DNA from: Oligoflexia bacterium
Lineage (GTDB): Bacteria > Bdellovibrionota > UBA1018 > CAIPTA01 > JAALKR01
Assembly (NCBI GenBank): GCA_011087955.1
Contig: JAALKR010000022.1
Coordinates: 1-34,369 of the forward strand
Direction of reading: 5' to 3'
DNA: 34,369 bases
Both the position numbers and the translations under genes were made by a program. The notes under the pieces were generated by a model. The model was not told where the DNA came from and did no database searches. It saw nothing but the letters and a program-made list of their open reading frames with translations. Shown here piece after piece: positions 1-7,762 of the stretch; position 1 is the stretch's first letter; each line of letters begins with the position of its first letter.

Positions 1-99
1 ATGCCCTCGAAAGCACTTGAAGTCGCTGAATTTTCTAGAGGTTTACCGGCCAGAGTTGAGTTATTGGACAACTGGGCGGACGATTTAGCGAACGACTGA
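1..99 (+). CDS. Possible C-terminal end of an unidentified protein (partial)
   Basis: Frame 1 is open from the first base to a TGA at 97-99, giving about 32 residues that end in the acidic tail LLDNWADDLAND. The composition (acidic, with Leu, Ala and Trp) looks like a normal protein end, and a weak hairpin with a T-rich tail follows at 147-172. The ATG at position 1 may be a coincidence of the window cut. I do not recognise the family. It would be convergent with tolB. A chance open stretch of this length is quite possible, hence the low confidence. Confidence 0.3.
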   Translation: MPSKALEVAEFSRGLPARVELLDNWADDLAND

Positions 100-143
100 T
101 AGCAGCTTAAGTCTATAGCGTGATTACCAATCAATTCTCTTTA

Positions 144-171
144 TTGACATTTATTTCCAAATGTTTATTTT
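144..171 (+). promoter_or_regulatory. Possible sigma70-type promoter pointing towards tolB 3' end
   Basis: A perfect TTGACA lies at 144-149 and TATTTT at 166-171, separated by 16 bases. No coding gene in the rightward direction starts nearby, so it would drive an RNA from the GC-rich spacer or an antisense RNA to the tolB 3' end. The T-rich context makes a chance match possible. Confidence 0.3.
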
Positions 172-172
172 T
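147..172 (+). terminator. Weak hairpin with T-rich tail
   Basis: ACATTT (147-152) pairs with AAATGT (159-164) around a six-base loop and is followed by TTATTTTT. The stem is short and AT-rich, so termination would be weak. It lies after the possible rightward gene fragment ending at 99 and overlaps the possible promoter at 144-171; at most one of these readings may be real. Confidence 0.22.
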
Positions 173-346
173 GCTAGCAAGCTAGAGCAGGTATAACGAC
201 TGCGGCGCCAAAGCTAGGGCCATACTTACTACAGCTCCTAGAAGCTGGAAGATCATGGACGGAGGGGCGCAGGACGGCGGAGCCGATGCAGCTAAGTGCA
301 CCGAGTGGAATCCTTGAGGCGGCTGGGCTCTTCACGGCTAAAATCC

Positions 347-1681
347 CTAGTAGAGCGGACTCCATTTCGGCGCCTCGCAGTTGCCAAAGTTGCGCGTGAT
401 CTGAACATGAGCACTATTGTCCGTGTTCGTAATATAGAGATCCTTTTTGCCCTTACGGTTAGAGCTATAAACAATAAAATAGCCGTCTGGAGCAAAATGT
501 GGGTCTTCGTTATTGCCCATATTTTTTGTTAAGCGCTCTAGTGTAGTGCCGTCTTGGTTCATAATGAAAATATCAAATTTTCCTCGGTTCCAACCCGCAA
601 AAGCAATTTTATATCCGGATGGTGACCACGACGGGGTGGCATTATATTTACCAGCGTATGTTAAGCGTGTAATTTTAGACCCGTCGGAGCGCATTTTATA
701 TATCATTGATCGTCCAGACCGATCAGACACGAATGTAATCCATTTTCCGTCGACATTATAGCTAGGATCTACATCTACACCGAAGCTGTTTGTGATGCGT
801 TTTGCAGTTTTGTTGTTTGGGTTCATCGTAAAAATTTCCGGATTACCCAGGAAACTCATTGTCAGAATCACCGATCCACTATTTGGATGGTATTGCGCTC
901 CTGAGTTTAGACCCTTGCGATTCGAAATCAATTTCACTTGGCCAGTAGGCATATGATAAATATAAAGGTTATGGTTCTCGACGTTTTCTGAGTTTTTATC
1001 AACGGAAGAAAAAATGAGTGACTTCCCATCAGGAGACCAGGCCGGCGCCATCGTCGTAGACTGCCGGTTCGTTACCTGGACACGATTATTTCCATCATAA
1101 TCCATGATATAGATCTCTTTGTTCCCTGTCACATCACTCACAAAGGCAATCTTAGCCGTAAAGGGGCCGCGTTTCCCGGTAAAGGCATAAAATATATCAT
1201 TTGAAATTGTATGGGCGAGCTTACGGAGTGCGGAAGAACTTGATGAGTAGCGTTTACTTAGTAACTGCACGCCACTACTGACGGCATAAAGATAAACTTC
1301 TAGGCTTATGGTTTCCTCGATTACCTTCCCTTTCGCCTTGATAAGAAACTGAGAGCCGACTTTTGACCAATCAGAAAATTTAAAGGAGCCCTTCTTTACT
1401 CCGGATTTTTCACTTTGTTCGATAAACGCCTCTGGGCTAATAAAGTCGAAAAGCCCAGAAAAAGTTAAGTCCTCCACTGTAACATCATGAACTAAACGAA
1501 GATAGCCGAGCTCATCTTGTGAGCCCTTCTCATACCTAATACTTGGGTAGGCAATTCGTGAGCGCTTAATTCGTGGCGCACCAATGTTTAACTGTATGAG
1601 TGGTTTCGCTGCGTAGGCACTGAGGTCAAAAATAAAACAATGAATAAACAGACCTAAAGCCAAATATCTAACTTTATTCAT
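347..1681 (-). CDS. tolB: Tol-Pal system periplasmic protein TolB
   Basis: 444 residues, the usual TolB length. An N-terminal signal peptide (hydrophobic core near residues 6-22, likely cleavage after AYA) sends it to the periplasm. Residues about 27-150 form the alpha/beta N-terminal domain, and the rest is a beta-propeller with repeated blades ending in words such as APAWSPDGKSLIFSS, IYIMDYDGNN and APKWSPLY. TolB couples the inner-membrane TolQRA machine to the Pal lipoprotein during outer-membrane constriction. It overlaps the preceding tolA stop by four bases (ATGA), so the two are translationally coupled. It is the last gene of the leftward run; no pal follows in this window. Confidence 0.96.
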   Translation of the reverse strand: MNKVRYLALGLFIHCFIFDLSAYAAKPLIQLNIGAPRIKRSRIAYPSIRYEKGSQDELGYLRLVHDVTVEDLTFSGLFDFISPEAFIEQSEKSGVKKGSFKFSDWSKVGSQFLIKAKGKVIEETISLEVYLYAVSSGVQLLSKRYSSSSSALRKLAHTISNDIFYAFTGKRGPFTAKIAFVSDVTGNKEIYIMDYDGNNRVQVTNRQSTTMAPAWSPDGKSLIFSSVDKNSENVENHNLYIYHMPTGQVKLISNRKGLNSGAQYHPNSGSVILTMSFLGNPEIFTMNPNNKTAKRITNSFGVDVDPSYNVDGKWITFVSDRSGRSMIYKMRSDGSKITRLTYAGKYNATPSWSPSGYKIAFAGWNRGKFDIFIMNQDGTTLERLTKNMGNNEDPHFAPDGYFIVYSSNRKGKKDLYITNTDNSAHVQITRNFGNCEAPKWSPLY

Positions 1682-2484
1682 AACGGAAATCGTACCTCCA
1701 TTCCGTTTCGCCTCAGCGGCCCCACTAATTCAGGCGGTGGCGGTGAAAATGGGGTTGCGCGATCGATCGCATCCTCTACCAGGTTATCAAACACTGAATC
1801 CCCAGACTTCTTCTTAAAATGGTAACGAGCCTCGCCATTTGCATCAACAAATAGGTTCACTACAGCACGATTTTGTTTATCACTCAGATACAGCGGTAGC
1901 TCCCAATAATTGCGAATTTTTTCTGTTACATGGCCAGCATAGTCGTTGATGGCAGTAGCTAATGTGCCAGAAACGGAATTTCCTTTGTTTAGATTATTAC
2001 CGCCAAGACGGTTTCTGAATTTATCCTCGAATTTTTTGGTTTCTCTTTGCCTTTGCTTCACTAGTTTCTGATTCTCTATGTGGCGTTTGCGCTCTACCTG
2101 ACGCTTGACTCGCTCTAAAACAGACAATGCCTCCTTTTGAGGCGTCGGAGCATTCTTCTTTTTGAGCTTTGAGGACTTCTTGTTTAGTAGCATATCGTCT
2201 TTGACTTTAGTTTTCGGTGGCTGAGGAGGAGGTACTGGCTTATCTTTGATTGGCAGTCTTGTGTCCACAAGCTTACGCTTATGCTTCACAAAATCAGGAA
2301 GCTCAACAATATCGACTTGGATCGCTGGTTGAAAGGGCTCTTCCCTGGTTGGGCCAATCAAAATATATAGGAAGATTATAGCAAAGCCAACGAGGTGCGC
2401 GCCAATGGAGTATTGAAGATACCTCCAGAACAACCTTTGTTGTTCGATATACAAATTTGACCGATTGATTACACCGCCAGTCAT
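1678..2484 (-). CDS. tolA: TolA/TonB-type energy-coupling protein
   Basis: 268 residues. A single membrane segment near residues 25-44 follows a short cytoplasmic N-terminus. Then come a Pro/Lys-rich stretch (KPVPPPQPPKTK) and a Lys/Glu/Arg-rich, probably helical region (about 100-165). The C-terminal domain from about 180 has the TolA/TonB pattern: VTEKIRNYWELP, then VVNLFVDANGEARY, an Asp-rich helix, and a final basic strand ending EVRFPL. It would carry proton-motive energy from TolQR to TolB across the periplasm. Its position between tolR and tolB favours the TolA role; a TonB-like role cannot be excluded because the helical region is shorter than in E. coli TolA (421 residues). Confidence 0.88.
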   Translation of the reverse strand: MTGGVINRSNLYIEQQRLFWRYLQYSIGAHLVGFAIIFLYILIGPTREEPFQPAIQVDIVELPDFVKHKRKLVDTRLPIKDKPVPPPQPPKTKVKDDMLLNKKSSKLKKKNAPTPQKEALSVLERVKRQVERKRHIENQKLVKQRQRETKKFEDKFRNRLGGNNLNKGNSVSGTLATAINDYAGHVTEKIRNYWELPLYLSDKQNRAVVNLFVDANGEARYHFKKKSGDSVFDNLVEDAIDRATPFSPPPPELVGPLRRNGMEVRFPL

Positions 2485-2510
2485 TTACCCTCAGCTATTT
2501 ACCTTCGACT

Positions 2511-2951
2511 TTATTTTTTTCGTGGTTCTGTGACTAAACCAATTTTTTTAATGCCTGCCAGCTGTACTTGAGACATTACTGTGGCGACTTTCCCATAGGG
2601 AACGGTTTGGTCTGATTGAATAAAAATTTCCTTTTTTCTTTTGTCCTTGTAAAGCATGTGTAACTTCTTACGAAGATCATTAATTGGAATCGGATTCTTG
2701 TTTATTTCGATAGATCCGTTCCTATTTACCACTAAAACAATTTGTTCCTCTTGCTCAGAGAGAGAGGGCGAATCGGTTTTAGGAAGGTCTACTTGTACCC
2801 CTTGCTGCATTAATGGCGCAGACACCATAAAAATGACTAAAAGAACAAGCATTACGTCGACCATTGGCGTGACATTGATTTCATTCAAGGTGGACGGCGG
2901 AGTATAGCTACTTCCGTCGCTTCCTTGTAGACTGACAGATTCAATCTTCAT
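2511..2951 (-). CDS. tolR: Biopolymer transport protein TolR (ExbD family)
   Basis: 146 residues, typical of ExbD/TolR. One membrane helix at about 29-47 carries the conserved acidic residue Asp32 in VTPMVDVMLVLLVIF, the proton-path residue of the family. The periplasmic C-terminal domain contains IFIQSDQTVPYGKVATVMSQ, the usual TolR dimerisation region. With TolQ it forms the proton-driven motor that powers TolA. Only three bases separate it from the tolQ stop. Confidence 0.95.
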   Translation of the reverse strand: MKIESVSLQGSDGSSYTPPSTLNEINVTPMVDVMLVLLVIFMVSAPLMQQGVQVDLPKTDSPSLSEQEEQIVLVVNRNGSIEINKNPIPINDLRKKLHMLYKDKRKKEIFIQSDQTVPYGKVATVMSQVQLAGIKKIGLVTEPRKK

Positions 2952-2954
2952 GAA

Positions 2955-3638
2955 TCAAATAATTCCCTTACGTTCCAATAGATTCAACAAGTCTTGGCTA
3001 AAGGAATCCAACTCGAGCGCCTGGCCCCGTATGCGCCCCACAAGATAGTTATAAGCAATGGCTGCAGGGATTGCTGCCGCCAGGCCGAGTGCAGTTGCAA
3101 TTAAGGCTTCTGAAATTCCTGGGGCTACCGCGGCTAAGTTGGCATTCCCAGCTATACCAATTGACTGGAAGCTATTCATAATCCCCCAAACAGTTCCAAA
3201 TAACCCAATGAAAGGCGCTGCTGAAGCGGTAGATGCTAACCAAAAAATTGAGTACTCAAGCGCAGCGAGCTCAGAGGCATTAGACTTTTTAAGCGCACGT
3301 CGAACAATGCTTCTCCGTAAATCTCTTCGCTCATTCTTTGCCCCCTCGTCGACCCTTCGTAGCTCTTTGACTGTAGATCGAAAAGACTTCGCCACAGGCG
3401 AAAGTGGAAAATATTCAGCTTTGAGAAAAGACTCGTCTAGGGCCCAGTCCCCCCAAAATCCAGTGAGGAATTTTTCATTCTGTCTCTCTGCAGAGCTAAG
3501 CAGTTTCCGTTTTAGTAAAATTATCGTGATACAGCTGATACTGGATATAAGCAGAATCAGCATGACCAGCTTTACTACGGGTCCGGCTTGAAGGACTAAA
3601 TCGAGGACTGAGAGTTGTAAATTTGCGTTCACTTCCAT
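2955..3638 (-). CDS. tolQ: Proton-channel motor protein TolQ (ExbB/MotA family)
   Basis: 227 residues with three membrane segments: near 18-42, about 127-158 (AAPFIGLFGTVWGIMNSF, the family signature) and about 172-198 (EALIATALGLAAAIPAAIAYN). TolQ surrounds the TolR helices and forms the proton-conducting stator-like motor. The ATG at 3638 starts the tolQ-tolR-tolA-tolB block. The ribosome site upstream is weak. A 57-base spacer separates it from the CPBP-family gene and contains a possible promoter with an 11-base-spaced direct repeat. Confidence 0.96.
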   Translation of the reverse strand: MEVNANLQLSVLDLVLQAGPVVKLVMLILLISSISCITIILLKRKLLSSAERQNEKFLTGFWGDWALDESFLKAEYFPLSPVAKSFRSTVKELRRVDEGAKNERRDLRRSIVRRALKKSNASELAALEYSIFWLASTASAAPFIGLFGTVWGIMNSFQSIGIAGNANLAAVAPGISEALIATALGLAAAIPAAIAYNYLVGRIRGQALELDSFSQDLLNLLERKGII

Positions 3639-3654
3639 AGGAAGAGTGTAACCT

Positions 3655-3686
3655 AGAATAGATAATTCCGCTAAGTTGTCGCTAAG
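3655..3686 (-). promoter_or_regulatory. Possible tolQ promoter with direct repeat
   Basis: Read leftwards, CTTAGCG occurs twice with four bases between copies (3680-3686 and 3669-3675, an 11-base period, about one helical turn). It is followed by a TATTCT -10-like word at 3660-3655. The repeat overlaps where a -35 box would be, and no good -35 is present, the layout expected for an activator-dependent promoter of tolQRAB. Detected by eye only. Confidence 0.3.
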
Positions 3687-3695
3687 GGAAAGATG

Positions 3696-4616
3696 TTATC
3701 GCGAGGCATTATTTCGTTGCCAGAGAACGCCACTTGTACCTGCAACCAGGAGTAATACAGAGATGAATGCTACTCCAGAAAGAGGCCCTAAGCCACCACC
3801 GGTCACGCTTCGAAATGCGACCGTGGAATCCATTATCAAAAAAATCCCGACACCTTTTTGGCCTAACATAGGCAAGCCACAAACAAGATGAATCATACCA
3901 TAAAGTGTCACAAGGAATGTTAGTCCGCGGAATACTCGCATTGTTCGTAAAAAATAGAATCCAGCAGAGAAGTTCAGCAGGAATAGGGAGACATGGTCTT
4001 CTGGGCTGAGGTTAAACTGAAAAGCTTTCACGATAACGTAGACAATAGAAGTCAGTGCCACACTAGTTATTGGGCGAAAACTCTTTTGTAATCCACTTAG
4101 AACTTTGTACCGAAAGATATATTCCTCGCAAGAGACTAGAGTCAGGATTGAAAATACATTCGTTAGGAAGAGAAGAAAAATTGGAGAGGATATATCCGAA
4201 AGGACAAAAATTCCATGGTACTGTAACTGCCCCGAGAAGATTAGCAGTGATATGATAATAAGTGGAATTAGGAGTCCACTACCAATTCCTCGAAGTATCT
4301 CCGATCGAGCTTCTGGGCCTAGACTCCAAATATATTTTCCCGATGTAGGCCAAAAATTATGCTTTCGACCGAGCGCTTTATCGCCAGCTCGTCCGAGCAA
4401 AAAAATCGCTAATGCAGATAAGGCATAGATGAGATACATGTACTGGTCTGTAATGTCATTGATTTGATTTAGTTGCTCTTGAGTCGGGTTTTGAGTAACG
4501 ACGATACTTGTTACGACCGTAATTAAAGCAATGAATCCAAACTCAGACACCAAAATATAAACAGCAGTGATGATGAATGGGTGCAGCAATTTTCTCAGAA
4601 ACGAATACTTAGGCAT
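3696..4616 (-). CDS. CPBP-family (CAAX protease-like) membrane protein
   Basis: About 306 residues from the ATG at 4616 (an in-frame TTG at 4631 would add five). It has multiple hydrophobic helices. The CPBP signature EExxxR appears as EEYIFR (about residues 164-169), and a later helix holds a single His in GMIHLVCG. The second family motif (FxxxH) is not evident: the equivalent helix reads IVYVIVKAF without His, so protease activity is uncertain. Family members are intramembrane proteases or their non-catalytic relatives. It starts two bases after the stop of the upstream M48-like gene and is followed by tolQ, suggesting co-transcription. The substrate is unknown. Confidence 0.7.
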   Translation of the reverse strand: MPKYSFLRKLLHPFIITAVYILVSEFGFIALITVVTSIVVTQNPTQEQLNQINDITDQYMYLIYALSALAIFLLGRAGDKALGRKHNFWPTSGKYIWSLGPEARSEILRGIGSGLLIPLIIISLLIFSGQLQYHGIFVLSDISSPIFLLFLTNVFSILTLVSCEEYIFRYKVLSGLQKSFRPITSVALTSIVYVIVKAFQFNLSPEDHVSLFLLNFSAGFYFLRTMRVFRGLTFLVTLYGMIHLVCGLPMLGQKGVGIFLIMDSTVAFRSVTGGGLGPLSGVAFISVLLLVAGTSGVLWQRNNASR

Positions 4617-4618
4617 TC

Positions 4619-6088
4619 CTAGAGATTCCAAATTTTCTTTGCAGCATGGTATCGCTTTTCATTCAGTACAGCGCCACTTACCACATTACCGGAAGCTAAT
4701 TCGGATTCAAGACGATGTGTGAATTCTTTGAGGCGGTACTCTGGGCCCATAGACATTGCCCAGAAATTCTCTAGCTCCGGGAGGTGCCTCTTACGGTAAG
4801 CTCGTTTTAACATCTTTAACCCTGCGCCATAGAAATAGTCTTGATTAGCAACACACCTGGTTGCAGCCATATCTGTATTGATTTCCGTACCCACATCTAA
4901 TTTGGGATTGAACTTTGCGTAGTGGATTTTTTTTAGATATTGCTCAAACTTGGGAACATACGTGGAGAATTCTTTTTTCCAATTCATGGAAAATTTATGA
5001 TCCCTAAGTGCGAGCTTCTGGATATGGACAAAATTTCTCGCGAGGACAAATGCCAACTCTGCCTCGTTCTGAACTTGCCGTAAGGCTTCGGAAGAAATTA
5101 GAAATTGATGTCCAGGTAACCAAAATGTGAACCAAGATGAATCGTAGGCACTTGAAATTCCTTTCATTCCGTGTACACGAAAGAATCGCCAAGGTCGATT
5201 TTCCCAATACTCCCTTACCTCAGGAGTGCAGCCCGATAATGCACGCATTGCTACAGATTGAAGGTAGAGGTGGGTATCAACTTCTTCGTGAGAGAGTTTT
5301 GGTAAAATTGCTCTTGTGGCAAAAAAGTAACGACCAAATATTGCATTGATGATCTCATTATTGATTTTTGGAAAGACTGGAGGCTTGAGGCGTTTTTCTT
5401 TAATTTTTTGCGCACGAATCGCTCTTAGTGCCGCAGCTTTTTTTGATTCGATCTTAAGGAAGGCAAGGTGTGCGCCACTAAATCCTAAATTCGTCTTATC
5501 GATAGGTTTTGCTATCGCTGATTCAATCAAAAAATCAAACTTTCTAAGAGCTGAACGTGAACGTCGCACCCAGGAAGGAGCTATAGCCGACGACTGTTCA
5601 TCCAATTTTTTCAATTTATTCATCGTGGCGCTTCCAATGATAAGACTACTTAAAAACTGCGAAGTGGCGAAATTCTTCCCTCCAGACGAGCTGGGAATGG
5701 ATTTCCAACTATTAGATGCGTGAAACTCTATCCAAGAAAGTGAGGTTCTGCTAGCCAGACTGCGAATTGGTCTATCGCCAGGTAGTAAGAGCATGCGGTT
5801 ATAGATCCAACCTGGTTTCGCGTAATGCTGTTTTTTCATTCGCTTTAATGGCGCGGGGTGAGCAAAAAGCCACCGACCGTAAATATCAACAACCTTTACT
5901 TGTGCACCAATGGGTAAATTTGGTCCCCATACTGAGGCAAGGTTCTTTTTTTTTGAGAAAAAATTTGGAGATTCATGTAATCGTACCCAAGCTCCTCCTA
6001 CTTGCGGGCCAGTTGTAGAAGCATTTGATATTCCACAAAGTTCATTTAGTGAGAGCAATCCGAAGAAGAGAAAGAGTATAAATTTCAT
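4619..6088 (-). CDS. Exported SH3-like and degenerate M48-like protein
   Basis: 489 residues with a signal peptide (hydrophobic residues 3-20). Residues about 30-105 look like a bacterial SH3 domain (WVRLHESPNFFS, then GAQVKVVDIYGRWLFA and PGWIYNRML). A central helical, Ala/Lys-rich segment (about 160-280) follows. Residues about 300-470 match the M48 metallopeptidase pattern: LPGHQFLISSEAL, then NEAELAFVLA, then the active-site helix, then TEINTDMAATRCV with Glu402 and Asp406 where the third ligand region lies. The zinc motif HExxH is replaced by RNFVH (351-355), so the first His and the catalytic Glu are missing. I infer a non-catalytic, probably peptidoglycan-linked, periplasmic protein. 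It is the first gene of the leftward run into tolQRAB. Confidence 0.7.
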   Translation of the reverse strand: MKFILFLFFGLLSLNELCGISNASTTGPQVGGAWVRLHESPNFFSKKKNLASVWGPNLPIGAQVKVVDIYGRWLFAHPAPLKRMKKQHYAKPGWIYNRMLLLPGDRPIRSLASRTSLSWIEFHASNSWKSIPSSSGGKNFATSQFLSSLIIGSATMNKLKKLDEQSSAIAPSWVRRSRSALRKFDFLIESAIAKPIDKTNLGFSGAHLAFLKIESKKAAALRAIRAQKIKEKRLKPPVFPKINNEIINAIFGRYFFATRAILPKLSHEEVDTHLYLQSVAMRALSGCTPEVREYWENRPWRFFRVHGMKGISSAYDSSWFTFWLPGHQFLISSEALRQVQNEAELAFVLARNFVHIQKLALRDHKFSMNWKKEFSTYVPKFEQYLKKIHYAKFNPKLDVGTEINTDMAATRCVANQDYFYGAGLKMLKRAYRKRHLPELENFWAMSMGPEYRLKEFTHRLESELASGNVVSGAVLNEKRYHAAKKIWNL

Positions 6089-6182
6089 AAAAACTTCATA
6101 AATTTTTGGTCAGCTGCCTCCGCTCTATAGGCTACCAAACCCCTGGTAACGATGCTAAAATTTTTTTCAGGGGAGAGTCTGC

Positions 6183-6893
6183 TTGATTACACTTAAGCGT
6201 GTTTCAAAGTTTTACGACACAAATACTCAGGTGCTCAGAGCTGTAGACTTTAGTCTGGGCAAGGGAGATTTCTTTTTTGTTGTCGGCGATAGCGGTGCAG
6301 GAAAGACAACTCTACTGAAGCTAATGTCTGGTGAAGAGAAGCCTTCCAAGGGTTCTGTGTTGCTTAATGGTGTAGCGGATGTTTCTACAGACTCTCGAGT
6401 TATTCGCAGTTTTCGGAAGAGAACGGGTTTTGTACATCAGGATTTTAAACTCTTCTTAGATAGAACAGTTTTAGAGAATGTATCTCTTCCACTTTATTTT
6501 GGTCGTGCTGGTACGGGAATTAAACGAATTTCGCTTTTTGGGGGTAGTGTAAAAAAGGTTGTTCTGGATGCGATGAAGCTAGTGGATTTGCCTGAAAAAA
6601 TGTTCAATACAAAAGTTGGGAATCTTTCTGGAGGTGAGCGCCAGCGTGTAGCAATAGCAAGAGCAATTATCAATCGCCCAGATGTTTTAATTGCAGACGA
6701 ACCGACAGGAAGCTTAGACCATAATCACACTTGGGCGATTATCGATTTATTCCAAAAGTTAAACCTTAAGGGGATGGCTATTATTCTAGCAACCCATGAC
6801 CGAGATATTGTGCGGAAGGTTCGGAAGCCCACTGCGCACTTAGAAAAAGGTGTACTGCGTTTCGATACTCGGGAGGGTGCATGCCTATTTTAA
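6183..6893 (+). CDS. ftsE: Cell division ABC transporter ATP-binding protein FtsE
   Basis: 236 residues from a TTG start at 6183 preceded by a strong ribosome site (AGGGGAGAG, 6169-6177). Walker A is GDSGAGKTT, the ABC signature LSGGERQRVAIARA, Walker B VLIADEPTGSLD, and a switch His appears in ATHDRD. The middle has a modest insertion after LPLYF (GRAGTGIKRISLFGG) compared with ordinary FtsE. FtsE drives conformational change in FtsX to control septal peptidoglycan hydrolysis. The next gene is ftsX, overlapping by 13 bases, which fixes the assignment over other small ABC ATPases. Confidence 0.95.
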   Translation: MITLKRVSKFYDTNTQVLRAVDFSLGKGDFFFVVGDSGAGKTTLLKLMSGEEKPSKGSVLLNGVADVSTDSRVIRSFRKRTGFVHQDFKLFLDRTVLENVSLPLYFGRAGTGIKRISLFGGSVKKVVLDAMKLVDLPEKMFNTKVGNLSGGERQRVAIARAIINRPDVLIADEPTGSLDHNHTWAIIDLFQKLNLKGMAIILATHDRDIVRKVRKPTAHLEKGVLRFDTREGACLF

Positions 6894-7762
6894 GTATTGC
6901 TTTAGCCGGAATGCGCCGGCGTTTCTTGTCCACTCTATTCACTCTTTTTTCCACAGCAGCCATATTGATTGCCGGCACTATTCTGGGCTATTGGTCCTAC
7001 TGGATCCATGGTGATCAAGCAAACCTTAAAGCACATCGATCGGTTGCTGTATTTGTTAGCCCAAAACATGCGAATGAAGCGGACTCACTTCTCCCTAAAA
7101 TTTTAGCCATGACGGGCGTTGAATCAGCAACAATCGTAGAGGCGGAAGAGTTCATGGAATACTTGGGAGAGTACTTTCCAGATCTACAGGGCTCGATTGA
7201 TGAAGTTGGAACTGAAATTTTACCAACAATGATTCAGGTCGGTTTTGATAAGTCACTCAGTCTAGTTGCACGGGAGAATACGGTTCGAGGCATTACTTCG
7301 GTTAAGGGAGCGATTAGAGTTGATGATGGTGCAAAGCAAGTGTCGGGAGCGATTGCGTCATTGAACTGGCTTAGCGTGGGCGCGGGTATTATGGGGGCCT
7401 GTTTGTGGTTAGTTTTGGTTGTAGTTTCATTTACTCACTTCCAAGGAGTGCAGTTTAAGGAGTTACAAGAAATTAAACTATTGCGTGGATTTGGTGCTAG
7501 TGAATCGTGGATTCTCTTACCTTGGATTGTAGAGGCCTGTGTTTATGCAACATTTGCATCTATGATTGGCGTACTCGTTCTTTGGTTTGGAAGAGGAGAG
7601 TTAGCCGTCTTGTTTAACCAATTTTTCGAGACTCTAGGCTATGAGCGTTTTGTGATTAATTCTGAAGCTGCATTGTGGGCTGGCGTTGTAATGTTCTTAG
7701 CCGGACTCATGGCTCACATTATTGGTGGTTTTGCAGCACTGCTACGAGGAAAATTTGCGTAA
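6881..7762 (+). CDS. ftsX: Cell division permease-like protein FtsX
   Basis: 293 residues. The ATG at 6881 has a strong ribosome site (GGGAGGG, 6871-6877). The first membrane segment is near residues 15-37, followed by a periplasmic domain (about 40-165) that in the family binds EnvC-type activators. Three C-terminal membrane segments follow, near 172-194, 219-240 and 262-285. It forms a complex with FtsE at the septum. The envC-like gene starts inside its 3' end, a strong hint that the three proteins act together. Confidence 0.94.
   Translation: MPILSIALAGMRRRFLSTLFTLFSTAAILIAGTILGYWSYWIHGDQANLKAHRSVAVFVSPKHANEADSLLPKILAMTGVESATIVEAEEFMEYLGEYFPDLQGSIDEVGTEILPTMIQVGFDKSLSLVARENTVRGITSVKGAIRVDDGAKQVSGAIASLNWLSVGAGIMGACLWLVLVVVSFTHFQGVQFKELQEIKLLRGFGASESWILLPWIVEACVYATFASMIGVLVLWFGRGELAVLFNQFFETLGYERFVINSEAALWAGVVMFLAGLMAHIIGGFAALLRGKFA

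Larger units (their letters stand above)
100..346. other. Gene-free stretch downstream of tolB
   Basis: No supportable gene lies between the TGA at 97-99 and the tolB stop. The left half is AT-rich and holds a possible promoter and hairpin. The right half (about 180-345) is visibly more GC-rich than the flanks and contains short inverted words such as CTAGC-AA-GCTAG near 175-186. A leftward open frame at 174-365 overlaps the tolB stop, but its residues (Ser/Pro/Ala-rich, no recognisable domain) look like translated noncoding DNA. In many diderms pal follows tolB here; no OmpA-like Pal sequence is present. Confidence 0.5.

Noticed and set aside
174-365. 63-residue leftward frame overlapping the tolB stop, considered as a remnant of pal or a small protein
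   Set aside because: No lipoprotein signal, no OmpA-like motif, composition like translated noncoding GC-rich DNA and no ribosome site.
3058-3591. 177-residue rightward frame opposite tolQ
   Set aside because: It is the antisense shadow of a well-supported gene and has no recognisable motif.
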